A program made the translations under genes and the position numbers. From assembly GCF_024494385.1 (NCBI RefSeq), contig NZ_JAEVLT010000008.1, positions 62,001-126,000 of the forward strand: a DNA stretch of 64,000 bases, in the 5' to 3' direction. Below are positions 1 to 12,424 of the stretch, in pieces. Each line of letters begins with the position of its first letter. Within the stretch, counting starts at the first letter, position 1. The DNA comes from Bacillus sp. EB600. Lineage in GTDB: Bacteria; Bacillota; Bacilli; Bacillales; Cytobacillaceae. Below the pieces are notes generated by a model, which made no database searches, was not told the DNA's origin, and saw only the letters and a program-made list of their open reading frames with translations.

Positions 1-227
1 ACCGCGGACAGCAGGGGTGATCGATTCAAAGTCATCCCGGTTAATTCCGTAATTTCCTATAAGCGGATAGGTTAACGTAACAATTTGACCGCAATAAGAT
101 GGGTCAGAAAGAATTTCCTGATAACCTGTCATCCCTGTATTAAAAACGACTTCTCCAACTGTATCTGTTTCACTGCCAAAACCTTCCCCGATAAAAATGG
201 TACCGTCTGCTAAAATTAACTGTTTTT

Positions 228-231
<4 letters not shown>
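1..231 (-). CDS. carA: Carbamoyl-phosphate synthase, pyrimidine-specific small subunit (5' part only)
   Basis: This is the start of the glutamine amidotransferase subunit (PyrAA/CarA), which supplies ammonia from glutamine to the large subunit in the first step of UMP synthesis. The 77 visible codons begin [19 protein letters not shown] and continue with the conserved [16 protein letters not shown] stretch of the CarA N-terminal domain; the amidotransferase domain with the catalytic Cys lies beyond the left edge. The ATG overlaps the pyrC stop as ATGA, which points to translational coupling at the end of the pyr operon. The gene is cut by the window, not broken. The family assignment is secure. 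Confidence 0.93.
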
Positions 232-2570
<2,339 letters not shown>

Positions 2571-2580
2571 AAGGTTAGAT

Positions 2581-3894
2581 TTATGCTAATTTTTTATCCG
2601 TTTCTACTTTCGTGTCTGCTTCAAACATATTGTCAGAAGCGGTTGCTTTTCCAGGCAAGACAAGATTTAAGATAATCCCAACAATTGCTGCTAGAGCCAT
2701 TCCCTGAATTTGGAACGAGTCTGATACTTTAATGAAAGCACCGCCGATCCCAATGACTAAGATCACCGAAGAAATAGCAAGATTGCGGTTGTTTCCAAAA
2801 TCAATCTTACTGTCAACAAGCATCCTTAGACCCGACGAAGCGATTATTCCAAATAAGAGGATGGATACTCCTCCCATAACAGGTGTAGGAATGGAATGGA
2901 TTAATGCAGTTATTTTTCCAATAAATCCGAAGATAATCGCAGCAACTGCTGCCCCGGCGATAACATATACGCTATAGACACGTGTGATTGCTAATACACC
3001 GATATTTTCTCCATAGGTAGTTTTGGGCGGGCCTCCGATTAAGGCCGAAATGATTGTGGCTGTTCCATCACCTAATATCGACCGATGTAAGCCCGGATCT
3101 TTAATATAGTTACGGCCAATTACCTTGCTTAATACAAGTTGGTGACCGATGTGCTCTGACAGAGTTACAACCGCAACAGGTACAATTAAGAGGATAATAT
3201 CCCAAGAAAACTTGACGTTATAATTGACGAAAGGAAAGAGAAATTCTGGCATTTCAAACCATTGTGCTTCCATTACAGGTTTAAAATCAACAATTCCGAT
3301 GAGCACCGAGTATATATAGCCGACTATTATACCAGCTAGAATAGGGATAATACTGAGCATCCCTTTAAAACACACCGAAAAAATAATGGTTGCGATTAGT
3401 GTAATAAGTGCTGCTGAGAAGTAAAGCAGACTATATTTTCCGGCAGGATTATTCATTGCCATCCCGACTGCTGTTCCTGATAAGGCCAAACCGATAACAA
3501 TTATAACTGGCCCAACTACGATTGGGGGAAGCAATTTCATTAACCATTCGTACCCAGCCTTTTTAATAATCAATGAGACAATGAAATAGACGATTCCAAC
3601 AATAAAGGTTCCGATCATCGCCTTTCCCGGTCCACCCTGTGCTTTTAAAGCAATAATTGGGGCGATGTAGGCAAATGATGATCCAAGATAAGCAGGAACT
3701 TTCCATTTTGTCAGCAAAAGAAAAGCTAAAGTTCCCAGTCCGCTTGATATAAGGGCGATGGCTGGACTAAGTCCGACGAGATATGGTACAAGAATGGTTG
3801 CGCCAAACATGGCGAATAAGTGCTGAATGCTTAATGTCACCCATTGCCCGGGTTTTGGAATATCTTTAACATCAAGTGTAGGTTTAGTAGTCAT
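2581..3894 (-). CDS. pyrP: Uracil permease
   Basis: PyrP is a uracil:proton symporter of the NCS2 nucleobase transporter family in the cytoplasmic membrane. The 437-residue protein is almost entirely hydrophobic, with about a dozen membrane segments. Family signatures include SEHIGHQLVLSKV in the middle and GGPPKTTYGENIGVLAITRV after it, which carry the substrate-site residues. The ATG follows an AGGAGGAG site. It lies between pyrR and pyrB with an attenuator on each side, so it is shut off when UMP-bound PyrR is abundant. Confidence 0.96.
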   Translation of the reverse strand: MTTKPTLDVKDIPKPGQWVTLSIQHLFAMFGATILVPYLVGLSPAIALISSGLGTLAFLLLTKWKVPAYLGSSFAYIAPIIALKAQGGPGKAMIGTFIVGIVYFIVSLIIKKAGYEWLMKLLPPIVVGPVIIVIGLALSGTAVGMAMNNPAGKYSLLYFSAALITLIATIIFSVCFKGMLSIIPILAGIIVGYIYSVLIGIVDFKPVMEAQWFEMPEFLFPFVNYNVKFSWDIILLIVPVAVVTLSEHIGHQLVLSKVIGRNYIKDPGLHRSILGDGTATIISALIGGPPKTTYGENIGVLAITRVYSVYVIAGAAVAAIIFGFIGKITALIHSIPTPVMGGVSILLFGIIASSGLRMLVDSKIDFGNNRNLAISSVILVIGIGGAFIKVSDSFQIQGMALAAIVGIILNLVLPGKATASDNMFEADTKVETDKKLA

Positions 3895-3937
3895 TGCTTT
3901 CTCCTCCTAAAATGTTCCCAAAAGCTGTTTTTATTAA

Positions 3938-4047
3938 GCCAGCTTCGACGCACAGGACGTGCTATGTTGCTGCCCGGAAGGCAGCGCTTTTAGCCGGCCA
4001 GCACCCAGCGGCTAGTGTACTTCGCTAAGCGGGCCTTCCGCTTTTTT
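3938..4047 (-). repeat. Dispersed intergenic repeat, copy R1
   Basis: This copy is read on the minus strand. It starts AAAGCGGAAGGCCCGC and contains the core AGCGAAGTACACTAG (about 4011-4025), then GCTGGGTGC. It carries a downstream extension shared only with copy R2: the hairpins GCTGCC-ttcc-GGGCAGC and GCAC-gtcct-GTGC, ending GTGCGTCGAA. It sits between the pyrP attenuator and the pyrP ribosome site, so it is inside the pyrP mRNA leader. No coding potential is seen. Confidence 0.8.
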
Positions 4048-4071
4048 ATTTTAGATTAACCTTTTTTCATC

Positions 4072-4166
4072 AAAAAACCCCTTTGTCCGATGATATACAA
4101 AGAGGTAGAATCAGCCAAAATGCTGTAGCTTAAGGCACATCCCCTTTGTCAGCCTCACAGGACTGC
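4072..4166 (-). promoter_or_regulatory. PyrR-dependent attenuator before pyrP
   Basis: The PyrR-binding loop AGTCCTGTGAGGCTGA (4149-4164 on the minus strand) matches the known TCCNGNGAGGYU pattern. The ACAAAGGGG just after it can pair with CCTCTTTGT, the 5' arm of the terminator, to form an antiterminator. The terminator itself pairs CCTCTTTGT (4097-4105) with ACAAAGGGG (4078-4086) and is followed by six U residues. This is the standard PyrR design, in which binding of PyrR with UMP frees the terminator. Confidence is high from sequence and position. Confidence 0.9.
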
Positions 4167-4196
4167 CATTAAAAAGGGCTATTTATTATAGTTTGT

Positions 4197-4304
4197 TTCG
4201 ACGCACAGGAAGTGCTAGTGCCAACGTTGCCGCCAGGACGGCGATGCTTTTAGTTGGCCAGCGCCCAGCGACTAGTGAACTTCGCTAAACGGACGCTTCC
4301 GCTT

Positions 4305-4306
<2 letters not shown>
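4197..4306 (-). repeat. Dispersed intergenic repeat, copy R2
   Basis: This copy is read on the minus strand and begins directly at the pyrR stop codon with AAAAGCGGAAGCGTCCG. The core is AGCGAAGTTCACTAGTCGCT, followed by GGGCGC. It shares the long 3' extension of R1, including a hairpin CGCC-gtcct-GGCG in place of the R1 GCTGCC/GGCAGC pair, and ends GTGCGTCGAA. It lies between pyrR and the pyrP attenuator and is therefore in the operon transcript. Confidence 0.8.
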
Positions 4307-4865
<559 letters not shown>

Positions 4866-4867
4866 TC

Positions 4868-4985
4868 AAAAAAAAACCTCTCACCATTCCGTTCGGTGAG
4901 AGGTACACATGTTTTAAGTAAATAGAGACATTATTTTCTCTATTCAAAACCGTTTCCTTCTCAGCCTCACGGGACTGATTTAAAG
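4868..4985 (-). promoter_or_regulatory. PyrR-dependent attenuator before pyrR (operon leader)
   Basis: The PyrR loop AGTCCCGTGAGGCTGAGAAGG lies at 4956-4976 on the minus strand. A strong terminator follows, with arms ACCTCTCACC (4876-4885) and GGTGAGAGGT (4895-4904) and a run of nine U residues. An intervening AGAGAAAATA...TCTCTATTT hairpin is visible. It is the first of the three operon attenuators and controls all pyr genes downstream. I did not identify the operon promoter with confidence. Confidence 0.9.
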
Positions 4986-5035
4986 GCATATTTAACTATA
5001 GTTAGTTTACTGTACATTGTTCGAGGTGTCAATGG

Positions 5036-5941
5036 TTATTTTCGCAACTGATCAAGCAAATGCTCAAAGTCGGCTGGGAGTGGTGCCTCAAATTCCATAT
5101 ACTCGCCGCTCCTTGGATGAGTAAACCCGAGCACTCCGGCATGCAATGCTTGTCCATTAATATCAAGCGTTTTTCTCGGTCCGTATTTTGGGTCCCCCGC
5201 AAGAGGATAGCCAATGTATTTCATATGAACACGAATTTGGTGGGTTCGGCCTGTTTCTAATTGACATTCAACAAAAGTAAACGCATTAAACCGTTCCAGC
5301 ACATGGAAATGAGTGACTGCATGTTTTCCTTCATCCACTACAGTCATACTCTGGCGATCTTTTGGATCCCGTCCCAGCGGTGCATCAATTGTTCCAAAAT
5401 CATGGGGAATAAGACCATGAGCAATCGCCTTGTATTTTCTCGTCACTGTTTTTGCAACAAGCTGATTAACAAGACTTTCATGTGCCATATCGTTTTTGGC
5501 AACCATTAACAACCCAGAGGTATCTTTATCGATTCGATGAACTATTCCTGGTCTCAGTACCCCATTAATACCAGATAGGTCCTTGCAATGAGCCATTAAA
5601 CCGTTGACAAGTGTACCAGTCAAATGCCCCGGTGCAGGGTGAACAACCATCCCACGCGGCTTATTTACAACCAAGACATCTTTATCTTCAAAATAAATAT
5701 CTAAATTCATTTCTTCCGGAAGAACGTCAAGCACTTCAGGGTCAGGAATGACGATTTCGATTTTATCATTGAATGCACATTTATAATTCGTTTTAACAGG
5801 CTTTCCATTAACAAGCACATGCTCGTCTTTAATCCATTGCTGCACTTGTGTCCGTGACCATTCTGAATTAAAAGTGGATACAGCTTTATCTATTCTGTCT
5901 CCTTTTTGTTCTTCAAGAATGATGTGTTCCATTTTCTCCAT
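5036..5941 (-). CDS. ylyB: RluD-family 23S rRNA pseudouridine synthase
   Basis: This is a pseudouridine synthase of the RluA/RluD family that isomerises uridines in 23S rRNA. An N-terminal S4 RNA-binding domain (about residues 8-70) precedes the catalytic domain, which has the [14 protein letters not shown] motif containing the active-site Asp, and [13 protein letters not shown] near the end. I choose the ATG at 5941 ([11 protein letters not shown]) because an AAAGGAG site lies 8 nt before it; an upstream in-frame start exists inside lspA. The gene overlaps lspA by 29 nt, suggesting translational coupling. The exact uridine targets cannot be read from sequence. Confidence 0.92.
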   Translation of the reverse strand: MEKMEHIILEEQKGDRIDKAVSTFNSEWSRTQVQQWIKDEHVLVNGKPVKTNYKCAFNDKIEIVIPDPEVLDVLPEEMNLDIYFEDKDVLVVNKPRGMVVHPAPGHLTGTLVNGLMAHCKDLSGINGVLRPGIVHRIDKDTSGLLMVAKNDMAHESLVNQLVAKTVTRKYKAIAHGLIPHDFGTIDAPLGRDPKDRQSMTVVDEGKHAVTHFHVLERFNAFTFVECQLETGRTHQIRVHMKYIGYPLAGDPKYGPRKTLDINGQALHAGVLGFTHPRSGEYMEFEAPLPADFEHLLDQLRK

Positions 5942-6404
5942 AAGATTTCTCCTTTGTTTCTCTCTCATCTCGCAGCATCACAATCATTAATAGTACTACA
6001 CCAATGCAAAGAGCTGAATCTGCAATATTAAAAACAGGAAAATTATAACCAAATATAAAAGTATGAATAAAGTCGACGACTTCCTTGCGGACAACGCGGT
6101 CGATGAAGTTACCAATTGCACCGCCTAGCATGAATCCGAGAGAAACACCAAGCAGCCATTTACCCCTTGCTGCCTTTTGCATATAAAAAATAATCGCAAA
6201 AATAACAATAAGCGTAATTACATAAAAAAGCCACATTTGTCCTTGCAAAATACCCCAAGCCGCTCCACTGTTACGATGCGAGGTAATATAAAGAAAATTA
6301 TTAATGATCGTTATACTATCGCCAAACTCCATTCTGCTTACAATGAGCCACTTTGTAATTTGATCTAATAAAATAATCAAAATTGCAATAAGGTAATAAA
6401 ACAC
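5913..6404 (-). CDS. lspA: Lipoprotein signal peptidase (signal peptidase II)
   Basis: LspA is the membrane aspartyl protease that cleaves the signal peptide of diacylglyceryl-modified prolipoproteins. Four membrane segments are visible. The catalytic aspartates are in GAIGNFIDR and FNIADSAL, with VVDFIHTF between them. I start at the GTG at 6404 (VFYYLIAIL), 8 nt after a TGGAGG site. The GTG at 6419 is part of that ribosome site. This gives 163 aa, close to the usual length for Bacillus. It is cotranscribed with ylyB and overlaps it. Confidence 0.94.
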   Translation of the reverse strand: MFYYLIAILIILLDQITKWLIVSRMEFGDSITIINNFLYITSHRNSGAAWGILQGQMWLFYVITLIVIFAIIFYMQKAARGKWLLGVSLGFMLGGAIGNFIDRVVRKEVVDFIHTFIFGYNFPVFNIADSALCIGVVLLMIVMLRDERETKEKSYGENGTHHS

Positions 6405-6478
6405 TAAGAAAACCTCCACATCTACGCGTTACTTCCTTAGCATTTTAGCATACTCTTGATGATAACGACAATCTTACA

Positions 6479-6766
6479 CTAAAAATGAAGTGGTTTTCGG
6501 TAATAGTTTTCCAAATTGCTCAAATCATTTATTGACTTTAAGGTTGGTAATGATTTTAACAGTTCTCCTGGAATTAATTCTCCCGATATTTCACATAATC
6601 CAAAATTTCCATTCTTTACTTTTTCAATTGCTGAACGAATATCAGCAAGTTCTTCCTCAAAAATTAATGTTAATTGTTGGTCATGATTTTTCTTTTCCAG
6701 TGAATGTAAAACTTCTTTTTCTGATTGACGGAGTTCTTCATACAGCATTTCGTGCATTGCATCCAT
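6479..6766 (-). CDS. ylyA: DksA/TraR-type RNA polymerase-binding protein YlyA
   Basis: The position between ileS and lspA and the sequence identify YlyA. In B. subtilis this is an RNA polymerase-binding protein made in the forespore that tunes SigG-dependent germination genes. An N-terminal coiled coil (about residues 5-55) leads to the DksA-like GNFGLCEISGELIP motif. Only one Cys is present, so no four-Cys zinc finger can form, as is common in the Bacillus relatives of DksA. At 95 residues it is shorter than I recall for B. subtilis YlyA. A GG-type forespore -10 element lies upstream. A ribosome site CGGAGG precedes the ATG. Confidence 0.82.
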   Translation of the reverse strand: MDAMHEMLYEELRQSEKEVLHSLEKKNHDQQLTLIFEEELADIRSAIEKVKNGNFGLCEISGELIPGELLKSLPTLKSINDLSNLENYYRKPLHF

Positions 6767-6795
6767 GTTGTTACCTCCGTATGATTATTTTATTT

Positions 6796-6825
6796 TATTA
6801 TCTCCGATCAGTACCAACAGACACC
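6796..6825 (-). promoter_or_regulatory. Candidate forespore (SigF/SigG-type) promoter of ylyA
   Basis: On the minus strand GGAGATAATA (6796-6805) fits the GGNNANANTA -10 pattern of SigF/SigG promoters. The -35 region about 14 nt upstream (GTGTC) is a poor match to GYATA. It lies 30 nt before the ylyA ATG, and ylyA is SigG-dependent in B. subtilis. The -10 is seen in the sequence; the assignment is inferred. Confidence 0.45.
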
Positions 6826-6874
6826 GATAAACATTTGACAGTCACAACAACAATTAGTCAAGAAGGGTTTTTTT

Positions 6875-6917
6875 ACAAAAAAAAGAGGATGACTTTGATA
6901 AGAAAGTCATCCTCTTT
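6875..6917 (-). terminator. Intrinsic terminator of ileS
   Basis: A perfect 15-bp stem, AAAGAGGATGACTTT with its complement (6882-6917), has a short loop and is followed by eight U residues on the minus strand. It lies right after the ileS stop and separates ileS from ylyA. Confidence 0.92.
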
Positions 6918-6932
6918 GGTGCAATGAATTTT

Positions 6933-9704
6933 CTATGCTAAATGGGAGTAGTTTTCTTTTACTACCTCCGCACAGCGATGGCATAGTGTTGGGTACTCTT
7001 TGACTTTACCAACCTCAGGGGTTACGGTCCAGCATCTCTCACAAGTTTCGCCTTCTGCTTTCGTAATCACGATTGCTGCTGTTTCTAGTTTCAAGGCATT
7101 CTCCGGTGCATCTTCATAGGTACCGGCAACCTCAAAGTCGGAAACGATAAATAACTGCTTCACGCTTTCTTGAATCGTATCAAGAAGCTTACCAGTTTTT
7201 TCGCTTACATATAATGTCACTTTGGCATTTAACGATTTTCCAATCACTTTTTGATTTCTTGCCTCTTCAAGCGCTTTTAATACATCATCACGAAGCCTTA
7301 AAAATGCACTCCATTTTTCCTCAAGTTCTGGAGCATTTTTAAATTCCTGATACTCAGGCATATCAGTTAATTGGACACTTTCCTCTTGAACGGAAGGAAT
7401 AAATTTCCAGACCTCATCTGCTGTATGGGCAAGAATTGGGGCAGTCAATTTGGTCAAAGTCAATAATGATTCAAATAAAACAGTTTGGATTGAGCGGCGT
7501 TCATGATTGTCTTTTGCCTCAATATAAAGGACATCTTTTGCAAAATCCAAATAAAAAGCACTTAAATCGAGCGTGCAGAAATTATTTACTTCATGATAAA
7601 TAACAGCATACTCGTAATTTTCATAAGCATTTCGGACATTTTTAATTAATTTATTTAATTTAACAAGCATGAATTGATCAACTTCACGTAAGTCATCATA
7701 TCCGACAGCATCCTTCTCTGGAGAAAAGTCCGCTAGGTTTCCAAGCAGGAACCGGTAAGTATTACGGATCTTCCGGTAAACCTCAGCAACCTGTTTAAGA
7801 ATCGCATCAGAAACGCGCACATCTGCCTGATAATCAACCGAAGCAACCCACAGGCGTAAAATATCAGCACCGAGTTGATTCATTACTTTAGCCGGTACAA
7901 CAACGTTACCAAGTGATTTACTCATTTTCCTGCCTTCTCCGTCAAGAGCAAAGCCATGACTTAACACGCCTTTATATGGTGCTTTCCCTGTTACGGCAAC
8001 CCCAGTCGATAAAGAAGAATTAAACCATCCGCGATATTGGTCTGATCCTTCAAGATACAGGTCAGCAGGCCGCTGTAAGTCTTCTCTTTCTTCTAAAACT
8101 GCTTGATGGGAAGAACCTGAGTCAAACCAAACATCCATAATATCAGTTTCTTTCGTAAAGATCCCATTTGGACTGCTTGGATGTGTAAATCCTGCTGGCA
8201 GTAGATCTTTTGCCTCCCGTTGGAACCAAATGTTGGAGCCATGTTCACGGAACAAATCAGAAACATGATTAATGGTTTCATCGTTTATAATGGCTTCACC
8301 ATTTTCACCATAAAAGACTGGAATTGGTACGCCCCATGCTCTTTGACGGGAAATACACCAATCTCCTCTGTCGCGAACCATATTAAATAGCCGGGTTTCT
8401 CCCCACGCTGGTACCCACTTTGTTTCCTTCACCGCGATAAGCAGTTCATCACGGAAGTCTTTAATCGATGCAAACCACTGTGATGTTGCTCTAAAAATAA
8501 CAGGCTTTTTCGTTCTCCAGTCATGTGGATAGGAGTGCGTAAAGAAGGAAAGCTTTAAAAGCGCACCTGCACTCTCCAATGCCTCGGTAATTGGTTTATT
8601 GGCTTTATCGTAGAATAAACCTTCAAAACCCGGGGCTTCCTCGGTCATACAGCCTTTATCGTCAACTGGGCAGAGGACATCTAATCCGTATTTCTGGCCA
8701 ACATAAAAGTCATCTTCCCCATGTCCTGGGGCAGTGTGAACACAGCCTGTTCCGGCATCAGTTGTTACATGCTCGCCAAGCATAACAAGCGAATCACGGC
8801 CATATAATGGATGTTCAGCAATAATCTTATCAAGGTTTGATCCTTTTACCTTTTGGACAACCTCTGGATTTTCCCAGCCAATTTCATTGGTCACAGATTC
8901 CAATAACTCTTCCGCTACTAAGTACTTATGACCATTTACCTTCACAACCACATAAGTAAAGTCTGGGTGGACAGAAATCCCAAGGTTTGCAGGAATTGTC
9001 CATGGTGTTGTTGTCCAAATAACAATCTCTGTATCCGTATCAAGCTCACCTTTGCCATCTTTCACCTTAAATGCAACGTAAATAGACGCAGAACGTATAT
9101 CTTTATATTCAATTTCGGCTTCAGCAAGTGCAGATTCACTTGAAGGCGACCAATAAACCGGCTTTTTGCCTTTGTAAATATAACCTTTCTTGGCCATTTC
9201 CCCGAAGACTTTAATTTGTTGTGCCTCATAGGCTGGTTTTAACGTAATATATGGATTTTCCCAATCACCGCGTACACCAAGGCGTTTAAATTGTGTCCGC
9301 TGGTTCTCAACTTGCTTAAGAGCATATTCTTCGCAAAGCTTTCGGAACTCAGCAACGGGCATTTCCTTCCGCTTCACACCCTTATTCGTTAAAGCCTGCT
9401 CAATTGGAAGACCGTGTGTATCCCATCCTGGTACATATGGAGCATGATATCCAGTCATTGATTTAAAGCGAACGATAAAGTCTTTTAAAATTTTATTTAA
9501 GGCATGCCCCATATGAATATCGCCATTCGCATATGGAGGACCATCATGAAGAACAAACATTGGGCGGCCTTTTGTCCGCTCTTGCACTTTTTGATAAATA
9601 TTCATTTCTTCCCATTTTGCCTGAATATCCGGTTCTCTTTGCGGAAGGTTTCCGCGCATTGGAAAATCAGTTTTCGGCATTAATAACGTATCTTTATACT
9701 CCAT
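6933..9704 (-). CDS. ileS: Isoleucyl-tRNA synthetase
   Basis: IleS charges tRNA-Ile and edits misactivated valine. It shows the class I HIGH variant [16 protein letters not shown] near the N-terminus, KMSKS in [12 protein letters not shown], and a C-terminal zinc site with the CERC and CHRC pairs. Translation starts at [14 protein letters not shown] (923 aa) behind an AGGAGG site. The open frame extends 46 codons further up, but that stretch is the T-box leader and its terminator, so the extension is not real. Expression is controlled by the T-box directly upstream. The next gene upstream is divIVA, as in B. subtilis. Confidence 0.97.
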   Translation of the reverse strand: MEYKDTLLMPKTDFPMRGNLPQREPDIQAKWEEMNIYQKVQERTKGRPMFVLHDGPPYANGDIHMGHALNKILKDFIVRFKSMTGYHAPYVPGWDTHGLPIEQALTNKGVKRKEMPVAEFRKLCEEYALKQVENQRTQFKRLGVRGDWENPYITLKPAYEAQQIKVFGEMAKKGYIYKGKKPVYWSPSSESALAEAEIEYKDIRSASIYVAFKVKDGKGELDTDTEIVIWTTTPWTIPANLGISVHPDFTYVVVKVNGHKYLVAEELLESVTNEIGWENPEVVQKVKGSNLDKIIAEHPLYGRDSLVMLGEHVTTDAGTGCVHTAPGHGEDDFYVGQKYGLDVLCPVDDKGCMTEEAPGFEGLFYDKANKPITEALESAGALLKLSFFTHSYPHDWRTKKPVIFRATSQWFASIKDFRDELLIAVKETKWVPAWGETRLFNMVRDRGDWCISRQRAWGVPIPVFYGENGEAIINDETINHVSDLFREHGSNIWFQREAKDLLPAGFTHPSSPNGIFTKETDIMDVWFDSGSSHQAVLEEREDLQRPADLYLEGSDQYRGWFNSSLSTGVAVTGKAPYKGVLSHGFALDGEGRKMSKSLGNVVVPAKVMNQLGADILRLWVASVDYQADVRVSDAILKQVAEVYRKIRNTYRFLLGNLADFSPEKDAVGYDDLREVDQFMLVKLNKLIKNVRNAYENYEYAVIYHEVNNFCTLDLSAFYLDFAKDVLYIEAKDNHERRSIQTVLFESLLTLTKLTAPILAHTADEVWKFIPSVQEESVQLTDMPEYQEFKNAPELEEKWSAFLRLRDDVLKALEEARNQKVIGKSLNAKVTLYVSEKTGKLLDTIQESVKQLFIVSDFEVAGTYEDAPENALKLETAAIVITKAEGETCERCWTVTPEVGKVKEYPTLCHRCAEVVKENYSHLA

Positions 9705-9756
9705 TTTTTCTTCCTCCTGTATGTCACTACTTACTAGAATAGACGGAAAAGCAAAT

Positions 9757-9998
9757 AAAAAAACCTTCTCATCCCAAAATAGGGACGAGAAGGTTTGTTC
9801 CCGCGGTACCACCCTGATAGACGGCAAGCATAAGTTTACCATCCTCTTAAGACCATTCGTAACGTGAACAACTCGCCAAAGCTTACTCTCTTAACTGGTT
9901 TCAGCTTGGAACTCCAGGGTGATCTTCCAATTTTCTAACTTTTTTCGGGCTCACACCATTCCCGATTCGCTGCCAAAAAGTTATTAAAAATTGTACTG
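9757..9998 (-). promoter_or_regulatory. T-box riboswitch of ileS
   Basis: The conserved T-box AGGGTGGTACCGCGG is at about 9801-9815 on the minus strand. Next comes a terminator with arms ACCTTCTCGTCCC (9782-9794) and GGGATGAGAAGGT (9763-9775), followed by seven U residues. Stem I elements GGCAGCGAATCGGGAATGG and an ATC triplet at 9921-9923 (context AAG-ATC-ACCC) serve as specifier, matching isoleucine. Uncharged tRNA-Ile would stabilise the antiterminator. The 5' end is approximate because I could not fix the promoter. Confidence 0.93.
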
Positions 9999-10066
9999 TC
10001 CCTTTCAACGTCAATATCCATTCAATTCTATTATTTAAAAAATTATATGCGAAATAACCAAAATCG

Positions 10067-10582
10067 TCAAGCTAATGAATCTTCCGTTTCCGTTGCTTTG
10101 AGTTCTGTGGAGTCAATTTCATATTCAAGTAAATGGTCCCAATCATCATTATTTAACAGATCAAGCTGTGCCTCGACAAGCATTTTAAAGCGGGTCCTAA
10201 ATACTTTTGATTGCTTTTTCAATTCCTCTATTTCAAGTGCAATTTTTCTTGCCCTTGAAAGTGACTCATTCACAATCCGGTCCGCATTTTTTTCTGCTTC
10301 TTTGATGATCAGCTTTGCTTCTTTTTGTGCATTGCGTTTTACCTCTTCGCCAGCTTCCTGAGCAATCACGATCGATTTATTTAATGTTTCTTCAATATTG
10401 GTAAAATGACTTAAACGGTCTTTCATTTCAGTTAACTTTTCTTCTAATTCTTTTTTATCGCGCAGAACTAATTCATAGTCCTTAATGACTTGATCAAGAA
10501 ATTCATTTACCTCATCTTCATCGTATCCTCTAAAGCCTTTATTAAATTCTTTATTGTGTATATCTAACGGCGTTAATGGCAT
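10067..10582 (-). CDS. divIVA: Cell-division initiation / polar protein DivIVA
   Basis: DivIVA recognises negatively curved membrane at septa and poles, recruits MinJ/MinCD, and in sporulation helps anchor the chromosome. The N-terminal membrane-binding domain MPLTPLDIHNKEFNKGF with DEDEVNEFLDQ is intact. It is followed by long coiled coils (about residues 30-150) rich in Lys and Glu. I start at MPLTPLD (171 aa) behind GGAGGTGGC; the upstream in-frame Met is not used in homologues. It lies between ylmH and ileS as in B. subtilis. Confidence 0.95.
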   Translation of the reverse strand: MPLTPLDIHNKEFNKGFRGYDEDEVNEFLDQVIKDYELVLRDKKELEEKLTEMKDRLSHFTNIEETLNKSIVIAQEAGEEVKRNAQKEAKLIIKEAEKNADRIVNESLSRARKIALEIEELKKQSKVFRTRFKMLVEAQLDLLNNDDWDHLLEYEIDSTELKATETEDSLA

Positions 10583-10669
10583 TATGCCACCTCCATAATC
10601 ATTTATCAGAAACCATATGTATATATAGACATTCGACAAAGTTCATTAAATTCCTGCAGTAAAAAGATA

Positions 10670-11443
10670 TTATTTTTGTATACCAATTGTTATTCGCCAT
10701 TTTTCTTTTTTTGTCTTTCCGTCAATTGACAAGATTTTCACCCGGCCATAGCCCCTTGTTGAAATCAAATCACCCGTTTGACATTCAAACGAAGGATTTT
10801 CAATCATCTGCCAATTGACTTTCACGAGCCCTTGCCCAATTAACACTTGCGATTTTTGCCGGGATAAATGATGAATACCTGATAGAGCAGTATCCAATCT
10901 TAATGAAGAAACCGTTATCGTATCCTCTTCATAGAGCACGTTGGATGGAATAGCTTCGTCAAGTTCCACCTTTGTTAACGAAACTGCTGCCTTCCCAATT
11001 GCCTGGATCTGTGCACAAAGATAACTATTTACATCCTCGCAGACAAAAAATTGAATACGTTTTTCTGCAAACAGGATATCACCAAACTTACCCCGCCTTA
11101 AACCAACTGACATTAATGTCCCCAACACTTGCCTGTGTTCAATTGAAATGAACTTTGTTGGGTAGTCAATTTCAAATAAGCTAATGTGAAAATCTTCTTG
11201 ATTAGCTTTTTCATAGTCCCGCATCAGAATCGCTCTTTGTCTTTCTGTGTACACACCGCCACCAAAAAATTCACATTTCACATCAGAATGTTCACCAATT
11301 AACACTTTCATAATGTGCTGTTCTCGTGGATCAAGGAAATCCGTCAATTTTGGAGTATAAGTGGTGTCAACAAAGTCTCTCCAACTTAGCACCTGGTCAA
11401 TAAATTCCTTTTCTTCCGGACGGAAGTGTTGATAGATATTCAT
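10670..11443 (-). CDS. ylmH: S4-domain RNA-binding protein YlmH
   Basis: YlmH is a ribosome-associated RNA-binding protein; its B. subtilis homologue has been linked to the RqcH ribosome quality-control pathway. The 257 residues consist of an N-terminal alpha/beta region followed by an S4 domain (about residues 180-245, RLDTALSGIHHLSRQKSQVLIGQGLVKVN). The ATG follows an AAGGAG site. It is the last member of the ylmC-H cluster before divIVA. A repeat copy separates it from ylmG. Confidence 0.9.
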   Translation of the reverse strand: MNIYQHFRPEEKEFIDQVLSWRDFVDTTYTPKLTDFLDPREQHIMKVLIGEHSDVKCEFFGGGVYTERQRAILMRDYEKANQEDFHISLFEIDYPTKFISIEHRQVLGTLMSVGLRRGKFGDILFAEKRIQFFVCEDVNSYLCAQIQAIGKAAVSLTKVELDEAIPSNVLYEEDTITVSSLRLDTALSGIHHLSRQKSQVLIGQGLVKVNWQMIENPSFECQTGDLISTRGYGRVKILSIDGKTKKEKWRITIGIQK

Positions 11444-11464
11444 GTAACTATTTCTCCTTCATAG

Positions 11465-11623
11465 AAAAGCGGAAGCGCCCGTTTATCGACGTATGGACTG
11501 GAGCGCACCGTATGAGATAAAGGAAACACGAAGAGCGTAAGCGCATTCGTGCTTGACTTATCGTATGGAGGTGAGCGAAGTACACTAGTCGCTGGGCGAT
11601 GGAGCTAGATCAAAGTCAAAAAT
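11465..11623 (+). repeat. Dispersed intergenic repeat, copy R3 (long form)
   Basis: It begins AAAAGCGGAAGCGCCCG and ends GCGAAGTACACTAGTCGC then TGGGCG, like the other copies. Between these ends is an insert of about 90 bp that includes GTATGGACTGGAGCGCACC, GATAAAGGAAACACGAAGAG and GTTGACTTATCG-like sequence. Copy R6 carries nearly the same insert. The tail AGCTAGATCAAAGTCAAAAA resembles those of R4 and R7. It fills most of the 259-bp ylmG-ylmH gap. Confidence 0.82.
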
Positions 11624-11702
11624 TATGCATCCCTATCTTTTGCATAGCAGAAATACAGAGGTGCACGCTCTATATTCAGTTTAAATATACTTCGTGAAAA
11701 AA

Positions 11703-11966
11703 CTACACGATCCAGTTAAAGAGCTGGCCAAGTCCACTAACTGCAAATCGAAGTACGAAAATCGCGACGATTGGAGAAATATCAATCATTCCAAGCGGAG
11801 GAATAATTTTTCGGAAGGGTTCAAGATATGGCTCACAAATTCTTGAAAAAAATTGCCCAATGGCAGAATTCCTTGCATTAGGGAACCACGACATTAAGAT
11901 ATAAATAATTAACGCATAGTAATAGACATTAATAACATCAACTAACAAATTAAATACTGTATTCAT
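11703..11966 (-). CDS. ylmG: YggT-family membrane protein YlmG
   Basis: This 87-residue membrane protein has two hydrophobic segments (about residues 5-25 and 60-85) joined by the conserved loop [13 protein letters not shown] and [15 protein letters not shown], the hallmark of the YggT/YlmG family. Its biochemical role is not known; relatives affect division and, in plastids, nucleoid or photosystem assembly. It sits directly after sepF (6-nt gap) behind GAGGTGG, consistent with a division-related function. Confidence 0.9.
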   Translation of the reverse strand: MNTVFNLLVDVINVYYYALIIYILMSWFPNARNSAIGQFFSRICEPYLEPFRKIIPPLGMIDISPIVAIFVLRFAVSGLGQLFNWIV

Positions 11967-11972
11967 TCTAAT

Positions 11973-12410
11973 TTACCACCTCGTATCTTGAAAATCTTGT
12001 TCTTTAATAAGCTCAGAGATGTTGCCTGAAATTTCAACATTGTCAGGTGTACAGAGGAAAATGCTCGAGCCTACTTTTTGGATATCTCCACCGATTGCAT
12101 AGACCGTACCACTCAAGAAATCGACAATTCGTTTGGCCTGATCATGCTCAATTCGCTGCAGATTGACAATAACTGCCCGACGGCTCTTTAAATGGTCCGC
12201 GATCTCCTGTGCTTCAGCATAAACGCGTGGTTCAATTAAAATGACCTTTGATGATTTTTGCACACTTTGCAAGCTGACGACATTTTGCGGTTTCACAGGT
12301 TGTTTTTGCTGTTTTACAGCAGGTTCAAGCTCTTCTTCATATTCCTCATTATGATCATCATATTCATCATCTAAAAAGAAAAATGTTTTAAATTTTGATT
12401 TTATACTCAC
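11973..12410 (-). CDS. sepF: Cell-division protein SepF
   Basis: SepF binds the FtsZ C-terminus, anchors it to the membrane and forms rings that shape the septum. The protein starts at a GTG ([17 protein letters not shown]) with an amphipathic N-terminal helix for membrane binding and an acidic linker. The SepF core follows at residues 60-140, containing [17 protein letters not shown] and [16 protein letters not shown]. Its length, 145 aa, is typical. It lies between ylmE and ylmG. Confidence 0.95.
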   Translation of the reverse strand: MSIKSKFKTFFFLDDEYDDHNEEYEEELEPAVKQQKQPVKPQNVVSLQSVQKSSKVILIEPRVYAEAQEIADHLKSRRAVIVNLQRIEHDQAKRIVDFLSGTVYAIGGDIQKVGSSIFLCTPDNVEISGNISELIKEQDFQDTRW

Positions 12411-12424
12411 CTTTTTATCGCCTC

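Noticed and set aside
6479-6766. ylyA as a pseudogene because it is short and lacks zinc-finger cysteines
   Set aside because: The start, ribosome site, upstream promoter element and DksA-like motif are intact, and Bacillus relatives of DksA often lack the full Cys set.
9705-9842. 46-codon N-terminal extension of IleS
   Set aside because: It overlaps the T-box and its terminator, and the homologous start [11 protein letters not shown] has its own ribosome site.
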